Assembly (NCBI GenBank): GCA_014379625.1
Contig: JACMLJ010000087.1
Coordinates: forward strand, 1-64,000
DNA length: 64,000 nucleotides
Reading direction: 5' to 3'
DNA from: Ferruginibacter sp.
Lineage (GTDB): Bacteria > Bacteroidota > Bacteroidia > Chitinophagales > Chitinophagaceae
Numbering within the stretch: the stretch's first letter is position 1; each line of letters begins with the position of its first letter. This document shows positions 34,796-44,418 of this stretch, in pieces. Made by a program: the position numbers and the translations under genes. The notes beneath the pieces are model-generated. The model worked only from the letters and a program-made list of their open reading frames with translations, had not been told where the DNA came from and did no database searches.

Positions 34796-35539
34796 TTATG
34801 GATAATGTCTTATTGAGCCAACACTCAGTGGCATACCCACTGCAGTTCCGGCTGCAAAAAAAGTATAGATACTGCTATAAAGCGGCAAAACGATGGTAGC
34901 AGGTGTTACTAACACAGTTTGTGTTCCCGCAGTTTTCAATTTAATAGTATAGCTCCCCAATGGCAATTTCCTGCTAAAGGGTGAAAAGTTTGCGGCATTT
35001 GGAGACGATCCGATATATGGTTGGTTTGTTACTGTTATGCTGTCGTTGGGGGTAACACTTGTTCTTAAAAAAGTTATATCTAAAGGAAGTGAATTAACGG
35101 CTGCATTTAAAAACCTGAAATTGGCAAAACCGGCATCCGGTATTGTAAGATTATCATCTAACCGGATGGTTTTAAGTTTTTGATTAGCAGCACTCAGGGT
35201 ATCATAAATAAAATAAGTAGTCGCCTTATTACTGGTAAATGTTTCAGCTCCAAGGTCTATAAAATTTGTTTTAAGATCAATAGATGATCTTACCTGAACT
35301 TTTCTCGATCCGGGTGAAGAAGAAATGTAGCCCGATCCTCCCCTGTATGCTATGGTTGAAAGTGATTTTTGAAAAGTATCAATAAATACATGCAGGCCGG
35401 CCTGGGGTAATGAACCGGAAACACTGGGAGATGCATTAATGAAAACAGCCGGACTCCAAATGTCATTATTATATACATTGACCTTCCCACAACTGGAAAA
35501 TACACAAAAAGTAACCAGGATTATTATCGTTTTTTTCAT
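34796..35539 (-). CDS. DUF4397 domain lipoprotein
   Basis: A 247-residue lipoprotein (FSSC, C17). The repeated pattern AVFINASPSV, LHVFIDTF, TYFIYDTL, FRFLNAAVNSLPLDITF and GSYTIKLKTAG is typical of DUF4397, a beta-sandwich domain found in Bacteroidota secreted proteins. No catalytic residues are evident. It is third in the second SusC/SusD operon, 64 bases after SusD. Its place suggests a surface accessory to that transporter, and its ligand is unknown. Confidence 0.85.
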   Translation of the reverse strand: MKKTIIILVTFCVFSSCGKVNVYNNDIWSPAVFINASPSVSGSLPQAGLHVFIDTFQKSLSTIAYRGGSGYISSSPGSRKVQVRSSIDLKTNFIDLGAETFTSNKATTYFIYDTLSAANQKLKTIRLDDNLTIPDAGFANFRFLNAAVNSLPLDITFLRTSVTPNDSITVTNQPYIGSSPNAANFSPFSRKLPLGSYTIKLKTAGTQTVLVTPATIVLPLYSSIYTFFAAGTAVGMPLSVGSIRHYP

Positions 35540-35603
35540 GAATTATTTTTTATAAAGTGAGTAAACGGTTCTATTGTGGAAATAAAATCGCTTTAAAAAT
35601 TTA

Positions 35604-37049
35604 TTAATACCCGGCATTCTGCTGAACATTCGGATTTGCAAATTTCTCCTGTTGCGGGATGGGCAATAAATATTTGGTATCAGTTGAATTCAGGGTTTGA
35701 ATAGCTGTGTTGTTAGCAACGTCAGCGATATCCCTTACGATAGGCAGGCTTCTGCGTTTCAGATCAAAATACCGTTGTCCTTCATAACAAAGCTCTTTGT
35801 AACGCTCCTGCAATATTGCGGAAATTAAAGTTGCCTTATCTGTTATTGCAACATGTGTATAGCCGGTTATGCGATTGCTGCGCAAAGAAGAGAGGTCATT
35901 ATTGGCCGGCACTGTTTGTCCCAATTCAGCTTGCGCTTCCGCTCTTGCAAGCACCATTTCTGCTGTACGTATCATTTTAACATCATATTGGAAAGTTTCA
36001 CCATTGCCGGTAATAAAAAATCCGTATTTGGCAATCAGGCTCCGGGGCGATGTTTTAAAAAAGGTTGAATACCTGATATCATTCACCTGGTCAAAACTGT
36101 TGGTTAATTTTACCGCGGGTGATGCCTGCACCGCACCAGTTCCGGCATCTTGCCATAATAAACCTATAGATGAACCGGAATTTGCAGAGTTAATATTCAA
36201 TTTCCAGATAACTTCAGTGCTTTGATTTTCAGTTAGGGTCCTTGTTGTCCATATAGCCGCATAACCGGCGATTGGTGTTAGTGGTTGCAAAGGAATAATT
36301 TCATTTGCCCTGTCTACCACACCCTGCCAGTTTTTAACATGCAGGGCGGCCCTCACCTGTCCTGCAATTATCGCATTCCGGGTAATTCTGCTGTTATTTA
36401 TGAAGGTTGTAGGAATTAAACCCCTGGCTTCAAGGAGATCGGCATTAACAGATGCCATCACTTCTGCCTGTGTGTTGCGGGATGGTTTATATGCCGCCGG
36501 CGCCTTTACATAAGTGGTTTGCAAAATAACACCCAGTTCTGTAGGTGTGTATTCTGCTGTTTTAGAAAAGCAGCGCAATAATTCAAGGTGTGCCATAGCC
36601 CGGATTCCTAATAACTCGCCACGGTATTGAATTTTTAATACATCTTCGCTGCCACTGGCAGGTACTACTGGCGCCATTAATTCCAATAACCGGTTTACAC
36701 GATCTATTACGGTATAAAGATTAGTCCAGGTACCCCCGGTTTCGCCATCCCTCCAATCCTGGGAATCAGAAACATGGGTCCAGTTAAAAAGGATATTTCC
36801 CACATTCCTGTATTCTGTACCTGTACCTAAACGCACTTCATCCGAGATAAGTGAACTTATATAAATTGATCGGCGTGCAGACCATGTACCATATATACCG
36901 TTCAGCGCGTTGGCTACATCGGCCATATTTTGAATAGCCAATTGCGAAGGTATTTGGTCAATGGGCTGAAGATCAGTTAGTTTCTTTTCGCAGGCACTGA
37001 TGGTGGCTGCTATAAAAAGGAATAAGCTTATTTTTTTAATGAATTTCAT
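35604..37049 (-). CDS. SusD/RagB family lipoprotein, second SusCD system
   Basis: A 481-residue surface lipoprotein (ISAC, C20, then EKK). The N-terminal LTDLQPIDQIPSQLAIQNMADVANALNGIYGTW, the TPR-like LLGIRAMAHLELLRCFSK and the late MIRTAEMVLARAEAQAELG with QERYKELCYEGQRYFDLKRR are SusD hallmarks. It differs clearly from the SusD at 15.8-17.3 kb, so this is a separate system rather than a local duplicate. It starts 17 bases after its SusC and should act as the lid of that transporter. Confidence 0.95.
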   Translation of the reverse strand: MKFIKKISLFLFIAATISACEKKLTDLQPIDQIPSQLAIQNMADVANALNGIYGTWSARRSIYISSLISDEVRLGTGTEYRNVGNILFNWTHVSDSQDWRDGETGGTWTNLYTVIDRVNRLLELMAPVVPASGSEDVLKIQYRGELLGIRAMAHLELLRCFSKTAEYTPTELGVILQTTYVKAPAAYKPSRNTQAEVMASVNADLLEARGLIPTTFINNSRITRNAIIAGQVRAALHVKNWQGVVDRANEIIPLQPLTPIAGYAAIWTTRTLTENQSTEVIWKLNINSANSGSSIGLLWQDAGTGAVQASPAVKLTNSFDQVNDIRYSTFFKTSPRSLIAKYGFFITGNGETFQYDVKMIRTAEMVLARAEAQAELGQTVPANNDLSSLRSNRITGYTHVAITDKATLISAILQERYKELCYEGQRYFDLKRRSLPIVRDIADVANNTAIQTLNSTDTKYLLPIPQQEKFANPNVQQNAGY

Positions 37050-37066
37050 ATCTTTTTTTTGTGGAA

Positions 37067-40000
37067 TTAAAAATTAACATCTACGCCGAGGGTATATGTT
37101 CTTGGATTAGGAAATTCATAGGTGGCAATATTATTGCTCTCTTCCGGATCAAACCCTGTCCATTTGGTCCAGGTGTACAAGTTTACCCCTTGCCCCCAGA
37201 CTCTTACACTACGTAGATATTTATTGTTTTTCGGGGTAAAAGTATATCCTGCAGTGAGGTTGCGAAAACGAACAAAAGATGCGTCACGAATATCTTTGCT
37301 GCTGAACTGTCTTACGGAAGATACCCTTTGGTAGTCGGTGATATCACCAGGTTTTGTCCAGGTATTTATCATTTCCACTCTTTTATTAAAAGCTATGTTG
37401 GAGTTGGTGGTTTCATAAAAGAAAGACTCATTGTTGAATCTTTTTACTCCCTGTGCGGTATAAATAAGGGCGGTAATGGCAAAACCCTTCCATGATACTT
37501 CCAGGCTGGCACCCCCGGTAAATGTTGGAAGGTAAGTTCCATAGGTAGCCCGGCTGTTAGCAGCAGAATAAACTGTAGTGGGGTTACCATTAATGTCTTC
37601 ATAAACAGGTAATCCGGATTGTGGATCAATGCCCAGGTAACCGACTGTATAATGCGTACCAAATGGCAGACCAACACGACTGATTCCTGTGCCTGCTGCC
37701 AATTCAGTGATCTGGCCAAGGCTTGTAATCCTGTTTTTAAGTGGGGCCCCGTTTACTCCTATTGTAACAAGAACTTCTTTTGATTTTACCGCATCTACCT
37801 TAACATCAAACTCAAAGCCGGTGTTTCTAATCTGGCCAACATTTGTTCTCAGGGAAGTAAAGCCGGTGGTTCTTGTTATTTCCTGGTTTACAAACAACTC
37901 TTTTGAATCTTTTCGGAAATAATCTCCTATAAATCTTATCCTGTTATGCCACAACCCGAACTCAAGGCCAAAATTGCTAACTAATTGGGTTTCAAGTTTA
38001 TAATCCTCATTACCAGGCGATGAAGGAACGATAGCAGTTCCGTAGGCAGTATTGGATGATCCATAAGTGGAAATATAACCAAAATTAGCACCAAGCCCTA
38101 GAATATTGGCGGTTTCCCCGTAGCTGGCCCTTAAGCGTAAATCCTGGAATACGTTCTGACTTTTCATGAATTTTTCTGACCCAATATTCCAGGTTGCTCC
38201 CCCAGTCCAATACACGTTAACCCTGTTTTTCTTAGGTAACTGAGATGGCACATCCCTTCTTACACCCCCGGATATTGTAATTCTTTTATCATAAGTATAA
38301 TCTGCAAAGGCAAATAACGAGAATATTCCATTTAATGTTCTGCCTCCGGACACAAGCGGTATTAGATTATTTGCAGCAGAACCGGCAGTTATACCGGCGG
38401 GGGTATTCAGCAGGCGTGGATTAATTCCATACCCTGTAAACGAATTGCTCCTGTTACGATTCCGAATAGATTCCATCAGTGCATATGCATTAACAGCATG
38501 CTTGGAATTGAAAGTCCTGGTGAATACAAGGCCGGTAGTAGAAATCAATTGAAGGTTCTCCCCATTACCTTCATTATATAAACCCTGGCCAACCGTACCT
38601 CCTGTCGGGATCAGTTGTAAAGTTCCCGCATACGAATTTGGGTCAATAAACCGGCTTGTATTATTATTTCTCCAGTCAACGCCGTTGACAGTGCGGAAAG
38701 AGATACCGCCCCATATATCGTATTGTGCGGTAATTCCTAAACCCCCTTTGAACTGATTTACAAGCGAGGTAGTTGTATTTGCCCTGTCGTAAGCATTTGC
38801 GCCGGTATTTCCGGTTCCTACCGCAACCTTACCATTTGCCAGAAATGGTTTTCTGTAAGGCAATTCAAGAAATGCGGCTGCTATCGGATTAGCCAGTGCA
38901 ATACCGGCTTCTGATTCGATATTATTGAATTTACTGAAACCGGCATTTGCTCTTACAGAGATGGATAATTTGCTTGTTTTAAAATCTAAGTTGGTCCTGA
39001 ATGTATAACGCTCCAGGTTAGATCTTTGCAATATACCGTCCTGATTGTAGTAGGCAAGGGAAGTAAAGAAAGTTACGCCCTGCCCACCACCTGACGCGTT
39101 CACTTCATGCTGGGTAAAATTACCCCTGCGAAAAAAAAGACCGGGCCAGTCCGTATCAATTTGCCTGATTGAATCCAGTGATATAGCTTCAGCAGCTTTT
39201 TGGGCAGGTGAAAGGGTTAGGTAACGTGGATTATTGGGGCTGTAATCCCAACCAGGGTAACCTGACAGGGCTGTTGATGATAAAATTCCCGCAGCACCAC
39301 CCAATACTTTTTCCTCATAGGCTAACCGCTGTGCGGTATTCATTAAATCAAGGTTCAAGGGAGCCGGGGCTTCAGAAAAGCCGGTTTGGCCCCTGTAGCT
39401 GATTAAAGTTTTACCCGCTTTACCTTTTTTTGATGTGATAACGATAACACCATTTGACCCCCTGGAACCATACATACCGGCACTTGCCGCATCTTTTAAA
39501 ATATCAATACTTTCAAAATCATTTGGATTTAATGTTTGAAAAGTAGCATTCTCAATAGGTATACCATCCAAAACATATAATGGATCCACACTTCCGAAAG
39601 ATCCTACCCCCCTGATGTTTACCCGGGCGGTTGAACCAGGCTGTCCCGAACCGGAAGCTATATATATACCAGGTGCCTGGCCCTGGAGCATTTGCTCCAA
39701 AGATGCCAAAGGAACCTGCTCAAATTTTTTGGCACCCACTTTTGAGCTGGAGCCTGTAAATTCTGTTCTTTTCTTTGTTGTATAACCGGTCATCACTACA
39801 TCCTCCAAAATTTTATCAACGGTTGCGAGGGATAAGTTGATTGTGGTTTGTGAACCAATGGTTACTCCCGTTGTTTTCAGACCGACAGAAGAAAAATCGA
39901 GTGTTTTGGTGGTACGGCTAACAGAAATCCTAAAATTGCCATTAGCGTCTGTAAGGGTACCAGCTTTTCCATCAGAAGGTGTTACCGATACACCCTGAAT

Positions 40001-40108
40001 CGGTGCGCCTTTTTCATCTGTTACACGCCCCGTAATACTACGATCTTGCGCAGTTGCTGATAGCATGAATGCCATTACAACCATAATGATTGATAAAAAT
40101 TTTCTCAT
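37067..40108 (-). CDS. SusC/RagA family TonB-linked transporter, second SusCD system
   Basis: A 1,013-residue TonB-dependent outer-membrane transporter: signal peptide ending LSATAQ, carboxypeptidase-regulatory-like domain (about 24-95), plug with VVMTGYTTKKRTEFTGSSS and ILKDAASAGMYGSRGSNG, and a beta-barrel ending YTLGVDVNF. The 225-base upstream region is very AT-rich and holds a TAnnTTTG match. No regulator, sigma/anti-sigma pair or carbohydrate-active enzyme is adjacent, so the substrate cannot be inferred and might be peptide- or nutrient-type rather than a glycan. Confidence 0.96.
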   Translation of the reverse strand: MRKFLSIIMVVMAFMLSATAQDRSITGRVTDEKGAPIQGVSVTPSDGKAGTLTDANGNFRISVSRTTKTLDFSSVGLKTTGVTIGSQTTINLSLATVDKILEDVVMTGYTTKKRTEFTGSSSKVGAKKFEQVPLASLEQMLQGQAPGIYIASGSGQPGSTARVNIRGVGSFGSVDPLYVLDGIPIENATFQTLNPNDFESIDILKDAASAGMYGSRGSNGVIVITSKKGKAGKTLISYRGQTGFSEAPAPLNLDLMNTAQRLAYEEKVLGGAAGILSSTALSGYPGWDYSPNNPRYLTLSPAQKAAEAISLDSIRQIDTDWPGLFFRRGNFTQHEVNASGGGQGVTFFTSLAYYNQDGILQRSNLERYTFRTNLDFKTSKLSISVRANAGFSKFNNIESEAGIALANPIAAAFLELPYRKPFLANGKVAVGTGNTGANAYDRANTTTSLVNQFKGGLGITAQYDIWGGISFRTVNGVDWRNNNTSRFIDPNSYAGTLQLIPTGGTVGQGLYNEGNGENLQLISTTGLVFTRTFNSKHAVNAYALMESIRNRNRSNSFTGYGINPRLLNTPAGITAGSAANNLIPLVSGGRTLNGIFSLFAFADYTYDKRITISGGVRRDVPSQLPKKNRVNVYWTGGATWNIGSEKFMKSQNVFQDLRLRASYGETANILGLGANFGYISTYGSSNTAYGTAIVPSSPGNEDYKLETQLVSNFGLEFGLWHNRIRFIGDYFRKDSKELFVNQEITRTTGFTSLRTNVGQIRNTGFEFDVKVDAVKSKEVLVTIGVNGAPLKNRITSLGQITELAAGTGISRVGLPFGTHYTVGYLGIDPQSGLPVYEDINGNPTTVYSAANSRATYGTYLPTFTGGASLEVSWKGFAITALIYTAQGVKRFNNESFFYETTNSNIAFNKRVEMINTWTKPGDITDYQRVSSVRQFSSKDIRDASFVRFRNLTAGYTFTPKNNKYLRSVRVWGQGVNLYTWTKWTGFDPEESNNIATYEFPNPRTYTLGVDVNF

Positions 40109-40243
40109 TTGCGGGTTTGTTTGTTTTTTTATTTAAAAATATCCTGATAGGCAATGACAATTAACATTAATATAACGCTGCGTTAATTAAATTTGTTTAA
40201 AAACATAATGATATATAAATTTTGTATTAATTTCCTTAATTAC

Positions 40244-40251
40244 CAAAAATA
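40244..40251 (-). promoter_or_regulatory. TAnnTTTG -7 candidate for the second SusC operon
   Basis: The minus strand reads TATTTTTG, 135 bases before the SusC ATG, implying a long AT-rich leader. The region is poor in complexity, so a chance match is plausible. Confidence 0.3.
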
Positions 40252-40333
40252 ATTTGACTTTACTTTAACAGGTTGGAATTTGCTATTTTAAACGAGCTGT
40301 GAAATGTTACTGCTGGTTAATAATTGATTATTA

Positions 40334-42652
40334 TTATTTTCTTGTATTAAGCAATAATACCGGTAATAATACCAGGTTGGTAATCGTTGCTACTAATAAT
40401 GTTACTGAAGTAAGCCAGCCTAATGCAATGGTGCCGCCAAAACTGCTAAAACAGAATATGATAAATCCTGCGATCAATACCAATGAAGTATATACAATAC
40501 TAAGCCCTGTATTTTTAATGGTAGCCGCTACGGTAAGAGGGATATTATTATGATGTACGGGGAGTTCCTGTTTATAATTTACCAAAAAACGAATGGTAAT
40601 GTCTATTGCTATTCCTAATGCCACGCTGAAAACAAGTACGGTGGAAGGTTTAAGCGGCACGCCCGCCCAGCCCATTACGCCCGCGGTAATTACCAGCGGG
40701 ACCAAGTTAGGGATTAAAGAGCAAATTAATATCCTTGCTGATTTAAACAGGTACAGCATACAAAGTGAAATGAGTAAAAATGCCCAGAAAATACTTTCTT
40801 TTAACCCGCTAATTATAAAGCTGCTCCCCTCCAAAAATGTTATACTGGTGCCCGTTAGTTGAACGGTATACTGGCTGGAATCAAATAACTGGTTCGCTCT
40901 TTCTTTGATGCCGTTTAATACGATGGGTAATTGTTTTGTGCCGATATCCGCCATGCTCACGCTTATCCGGGTGGTTTGCCGCGAACTGTCCATAAAAGAC
41001 GACAGCATTTTTGTGAAATTGTTTTTTTTGCCGCTATCTTTTTTATTGGGGCGTAAGTATTCACCAACGAAGGCTCCGTCAAAACTATTGGGTAACAGAT
41101 AATTGGCCGAATCGCCTTCATAAAAAGCCTGTTTGGCGAACTTTAATCCTTCAGCGATGCTCAGTGGGCGGCTCATTTCTTTTTGTGCCGTTATGTACTG
41201 TGACAGAGAGTCTGCTTTTTCAAATACATTGAGCGCCCTCATACCTGATAAACCGTTTCGTTTTTTGGTATCGACTACAATTTCGAGCGGCATCACCCCT
41301 TTGAAGTTTTTCTCAAAAAACTTAAGATCAGTATATATCTTATCAGTTTTTGGCAGATCATCAACAATAAAAGTAACCGTATTGAGCTTAAAAATCCCCA
41401 CGATTGAAAATATTAACAGCAGGCCTGTAATGGCGTAAACCGGTTTCTGGTGATTGACTACCCATCCTTCTATTTTTAATAAAAAACCGGTAAGCAATTT
41501 ATTATTCAAATACTTTACCTGGGCTGGTTTGGGTGCAGGTAAATAACTCAATACCGCCGGTAATAAAATAAAAGAAATAATAAAAATGAGCATGATACTG
41601 ATACCGGCTACTACGCCAAACTCCTGTAATATGGCGCTCTTGGTGAGTGCGAATACTGCAAAACCAATAGCGGCGGAAATATTGCAAAACAATGTAACGA
41701 TTCCCATTTTACTCACCATATCCACCAGCGATTGATTTTTATCGCCGCTGCTTAGGAATGAAGTATGGTACTTGTTGATAAAATAGATGCAGTTGGGAAT
41801 ACCGATTACCACTACCAGCGGCGGGGTTAGAGCGGTAAGCAAACTTATTTTATAACCGCATAATTGCAATACACCCAGGCTCCAGATTACTCCCAGTATA
41901 ACCACGAAAAGGGAAAGTAACATGGTGCTGAACGAGCGAAAGAATAACAACAGGATCAAGGCGCTCAACAGTAATGAACCAAATAAAAATACTTTCATTT
42001 CCTTCTGCAACCTATCGGCCACCACGGTTCTTATCAGGGGCAGTCCGCTCAAATGCGTTGCTATTTTTGTATCGTTTTCAAAACTTTTTACGGCTAAGGT
42101 AATTTCCTCCACAATTTTAGTTCGCTTGGGAGAATTGAGAGAATCCCTGTTGATCCGCACACCCATTAAATACGCATTGGTTTGAGGATTGTACAAAATT
42201 GATTTGTAAAAGGGAAGATTGAAAAAAGACTTTTTTGCGGAATCCAGTTCAGACTGGGTATGTATGCTATCAGGAAATATTTTTACCGCATTTAGTTTTT
42301 CAGTAAGGGAATCCTTTTGCAGGTTTACCGAAGATGGCATACTGAGCACATCTTCTACATCACTAATTTTTTTTATTTGCTGTTGTAAATTTTGATATGC
42401 TTTAAAATTGTTTAGCTGAAAGATACCGTCCGTTTTAACCCCTACCACCAGCACATTGCCGTCATCACCGAATTTTTCCCTGAAATCTTTGTATTCTTTG
42501 TATTTTGGATTATCTGTAGGGATTGCCCTGGCAAACTCGTAACTCAGCTTAACCTTAGCGGCGAAATACGCCATTGTGCAGGTTACAGCAAATAATAATA
42601 TTAAAAGTGGCAGGCGGTATTTAATTACTAATATCCCTAAACGTTTCCACAT
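40334..42652 (-). CDS. RND/MMPL family transporter
   Basis: A 772-residue inner-membrane protein with the RND duplicated layout: TM1 (about 12-32), a large periplasmic loop with FREKFGDDGNVLVVGV, a membrane bundle including LTALTPPLVVVIGIPNCIYFINKYH, then the second half with another loop and LKPSTVLVFSVALGIAIDITIRFLVNY. It matches the MMPL/hopanoid-type subgroup that moves lipids or hydrophobic molecules, rather than AcrB-type pumps, since no membrane-fusion protein or TolC gene is adjacent. Substrate unknown. It is preceded by 323 noncoding bases. Confidence 0.9.
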   Translation of the reverse strand: MWKRLGILVIKYRLPLLILLFAVTCTMAYFAAKVKLSYEFARAIPTDNPKYKEYKDFREKFGDDGNVLVVGVKTDGIFQLNNFKAYQNLQQQIKKISDVEDVLSMPSSVNLQKDSLTEKLNAVKIFPDSIHTQSELDSAKKSFFNLPFYKSILYNPQTNAYLMGVRINRDSLNSPKRTKIVEEITLAVKSFENDTKIATHLSGLPLIRTVVADRLQKEMKVFLFGSLLLSALILLLFFRSFSTMLLSLFVVILGVIWSLGVLQLCGYKISLLTALTPPLVVVIGIPNCIYFINKYHTSFLSSGDKNQSLVDMVSKMGIVTLFCNISAAIGFAVFALTKSAILQEFGVVAGISIMLIFIISFILLPAVLSYLPAPKPAQVKYLNNKLLTGFLLKIEGWVVNHQKPVYAITGLLLIFSIVGIFKLNTVTFIVDDLPKTDKIYTDLKFFEKNFKGVMPLEIVVDTKKRNGLSGMRALNVFEKADSLSQYITAQKEMSRPLSIAEGLKFAKQAFYEGDSANYLLPNSFDGAFVGEYLRPNKKDSGKKNNFTKMLSSFMDSSRQTTRISVSMADIGTKQLPIVLNGIKERANQLFDSSQYTVQLTGTSITFLEGSSFIISGLKESIFWAFLLISLCMLYLFKSARILICSLIPNLVPLVITAGVMGWAGVPLKPSTVLVFSVALGIAIDITIRFLVNYKQELPVHHNNIPLTVAATIKNTGLSIVYTSLVLIAGFIIFCFSSFGGTIALGWLTSVTLLVATITNLVLLPVLLLNTRK

Positions 42653-42975
42653 AAATGGGTGATTGGTTATGAAGTTGCAAAGGAAAACAATTTGAACGTA
42701 ATTGTATTGTTTAACCGCCAGAATGTTTATTCATTAACCAATATGGGAGTGCAGTAATTTCATTATCATTTCTGCCTGTTGCAGGTTTAAGCGAATGATT
42801 TTGGATTTTTTGTGAAAGGGTTCTCAGGAACGGACTGCCTGCGGCCTGGAATGCTTCTGTAGAGCTACGGCAATTTTCCCAGCTCGCGGTATTTCTTTAC
42901 ACTTTTAAATAGATATTCTCATTTGGGAGGGTAAATTCTTTTGACCTTAAATGCAGCAGCAAAATAAAGAGTTTG
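42653..42975. other. Noncoding gap of 323 bases
   Basis: Leader region of the RND transporter, read on minus. I see no ORF or RNA gene. A weak -7-like TTCCTTTG occurs on the minus strand about 30 bases before the transporter start, one base off consensus. Confidence 0.4.
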
Positions 42976-44169
42976 TCAAAACCCACTGCGCAAAAATTCG
43001 GTTTCTAGTTTTGTGTTCTGCCATTGCATATTTTTCCATTCATTTATCAGGCGCTTAATATGCCGCAGGGCATGGGGAGATTGAAAATTTTCCAGGTCAC
43101 TTTTAAAAGCAATATCCATATTTTGCAGGTCACGCAAATGCGCTTTCACTGTTTCTAATGGAGCCCTTTGCACTCCCAAACCAAATTCCTGTACCAGCAC
43201 CTGGTATCGGGGTTGTTGAAAAATAGCATACATTTCGTGCTCCATATCATTTGCCTGTTCCCTGAGTATTTGCAGGTAGATGGATAATTTTTCTTCACTA
43301 AGACTTTCCAGGTGGTCGTTTTCTTTGTGTATCCATTTCAGTTCAAGGGTGAGGAGCGCATGAAGATTTTTTGCTTCATATGCGGCTGTAAGTTCTTTCA
43401 TTAGTACATCCTTTTCTAACTTGCGCTCCTCATCCCGCTCAAGATCGGGATGAAAAAGTTTGGCCAGTTGCTTATAGATGGTACTGATATTTTTCTGCTT
43501 CATTTCATCAACAGCCTGGCGTATCCGTTCATTTTCCTGTTGTTTTGCTGTCTTCTTTTTTTTCAGTCTGTCTCGTTTAAATTGTTCCTCATCCTCTTCC
43601 TCCTTTTCCGTCAATTTTTGCCTTACCTCGGCCATTTTTTCTGCCATTGCCTTTTCATCATGCAAATCGACCCCGTCAAAATCGATATCCATTTCCATTT
43701 CATCAAACATTTCCTCTAACTCAGATTTCATCATTTCCTTTTCTCTTTGCATTATCCGTTCAAAACTTATACCTTCCAGTTCAGCAAACATTTTTTTTAA
43801 TGCCTCATCCGGCCCGCCTTCCATTTGGCTGCATAATTCCTGCACCTGGTCTTTTAGGATTGTTTTCAGGTGCCGCTGGTCGGTTTTTGAAAGCTTTTTA
43901 CTTTTGTAGATGTCCCATAAAATTGTTACCAACTGGCGCCTGTAACCGGCTAAACGGCTTTTTACAGGAAACACATCGTTACCATAAATTTGAAGCGCTG
44001 TATCAAATTGAAATTGTCTTCTTTCTATATCCTTGTGCAGCTTTTCTATCTTTTGGGTAAGTTTATTGAAAGCCTGCTGATTTTTGGTTAGTACCTGTTT
44101 ACCTCCACTGGAGATTACAAGGCTTTGCGTTTTACGCTGCGTAACGGGTTCAAATAATTCCTGCTGCAT
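42976..44169 (-). CDS. J-domain protein with charged coiled-coil regions
   Basis: A 397-residue cytosolic protein starting at the ATG for MQQELFEPVTQRK; an upstream in-frame start would add 31 unlikely residues. A basic/coiled-coil N-terminal half (QKIEKLHKDIERRQ, then the very acidic EEMFDEMEMDIDFDGVD and EKEEEDEEQFKRDRLKKKK) leads to a J-domain-like segment near 225-290 with the diagnostic HPD tripeptide at 240-242 (YKQLAKLFHPDLERD). The C-terminal ~110 residues are helical. HPD placement inside a helix-loop-helix supports DnaK stimulation. There is no Gly/Phe or zinc-finger region and no dnaK nearby, so it is a class III-type co-chaperone with unknown client. Confidence 0.78.
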   Translation of the reverse strand: MQQELFEPVTQRKTQSLVISSGGKQVLTKNQQAFNKLTQKIEKLHKDIERRQFQFDTALQIYGNDVFPVKSRLAGYRRQLVTILWDIYKSKKLSKTDQRHLKTILKDQVQELCSQMEGGPDEALKKMFAELEGISFERIMQREKEMMKSELEEMFDEMEMDIDFDGVDLHDEKAMAEKMAEVRQKLTEKEEEDEEQFKRDRLKKKKTAKQQENERIRQAVDEMKQKNISTIYKQLAKLFHPDLERDEERKLEKDVLMKELTAAYEAKNLHALLTLELKWIHKENDHLESLSEEKLSIYLQILREQANDMEHEMYAIFQQPRYQVLVQEFGLGVQRAPLETVKAHLRDLQNMDIAFKSDLENFQSPHALRHIKRLINEWKNMQWQNTKLETEFLRSGF

Positions 44170-44418
44170 ATTTTTATGATAAAAGTGATTGCTTTTTTGA
44201 AGACGCAATATGACACAAAATTGAAATCTTATACCGGGTTTGTGTTCACCAGTTTTGCACAAATTTGAAAAGGAAATAGCCGTTTAAGATATTTAAAGTG
44301 CTGATGTCAGAAATATGGAACGCTTATTCCCCGCGCGAGAAATAGTAATTGCCTGATTTTCCTGGGAAACCCTGCCTTTATCCCCATTCAACCTGTTTAA
44401 ATTACAGGGTATTAGGCG

